Positions 6,144 to 6,213 of a stretch of 6,213 bases of DNA are shown one piece after another. Origin of the DNA: Planctomyces sp. Lineage in GTDB: Bacteria > Planctomycetota > Planctomycetia > Planctomycetales > Planctomycetaceae. The position numbers and the translations under genes are program-made. The stretch is taken from NCBI GenBank assembly GCA_005809115.1, contig SYLK01000382.1, positions 1 to 6,213 on the forward strand. The letters are read 5' to 3'. A model generated the notes under the pieces. The model did not search any database, was not told where the DNA came from, and was given only the letters and a program-made list of their open reading frames with translations. Each line of letters starts with the position of its first letter. Position 1 is the stretch's first letter.

Positions 6144-6213
6144 TCAGTTCATCAGCTGGCCGATGATTTCATGCAGCACTCTTGCGGTCAAAACGAAACA
6201 TTCAGGTCCAGCC
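6144..6213 (-). CDS. Possible C-terminal end of a convergent gene (runs off right edge)
   Basis: On the minus strand one frame is open from the window edge (first whole codon at 6212) to TGA at 6146-6144, giving 22 codons that include FVLTARVLHEIIGQLMN at the end. The mix of alternating hydrophobic and charged residues looks like an amphipathic C-terminal helix of a real protein, but no family can be recognised from so little. Codon third positions are less GC-rich than in the other genes, which weakens the case. A competing plus-strand frame opens at ATG 6163 and is also cut by the edge, without a ribosome site. If real, the gene converges on the PQQ gene with a 104-base gap. Confidence 0.33.
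   Translation of the reverse strand, partial: AGPECFVLTARVLHEIIGQLMN

Overview
The window is GC-rich bacterial DNA that most likely comes from a planctomycete (phylum Planctomycetota). The evidence is protein content. One gene carries the N-terminal 'putative membrane-bound dehydrogenase' domain typical of Pirellula/Verrucomicrobium-group genomes. Another ends in the PVC-type heme-binding domain. A third is an orphan multi-pass membrane protein. Gene density is low, Shine-Dalgarno signals are mostly weak, and the intergenic gaps are long and rich in repeats, which also fits.

Layout, left to right. (1) Positions 1-925, minus strand: the first 308 codons of a secreted PVC-type membrane-bound dehydrogenase, running off the left edge. 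(2) Positions 926-1497: a 572-base gap with no convincing gene, a perfect 8-bp-stem hairpin at 1224-1246 and a weak 43-codon reading frame. (3) Positions 1498-2640, minus strand: an unrecognised membrane protein of about 380 residues, probably started by TTG behind a strong GGAGG. (4) Positions 2641-3081: a divergent intergenic region. It holds a hairpin sharing the 10-mer TGACGAGGCG with the first one, a perfect TATAAT box with an over-spaced TTGACA, and a cassette of palindromes around a 15-bp tandem repeat. (5) Positions 3082-6039, plus strand: the main gene, a 985-residue secreted protein. It joins a PQQ sugar dehydrogenase (GSDH) propeller, an HNE_0200/SO_2930-like cytochrome region with two CxxCH motifs and a C-terminal PVC heme domain with a third. 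(6) Positions 6144-6213, minus strand: possibly the last 22 codons of a convergent gene.

The two recognisable genes are both predicted periplasmic (paryphoplasmic) oxidoreductases built on beta-propellers with cytochrome modules. The inferred role is oxidation of sugars or related polyhydroxy substrates with electrons leaving through c-type hemes. They are in opposite orientations with the membrane protein between them, so this is not one operon. No mobile element, CRISPR array, tRNA or rRNA is visible. No clearly new multi-gene system is evident. The items most worth a second look are the leader repeat cassette, the paired hairpins around the orphan membrane gene and the three-heme PQQ fusion.
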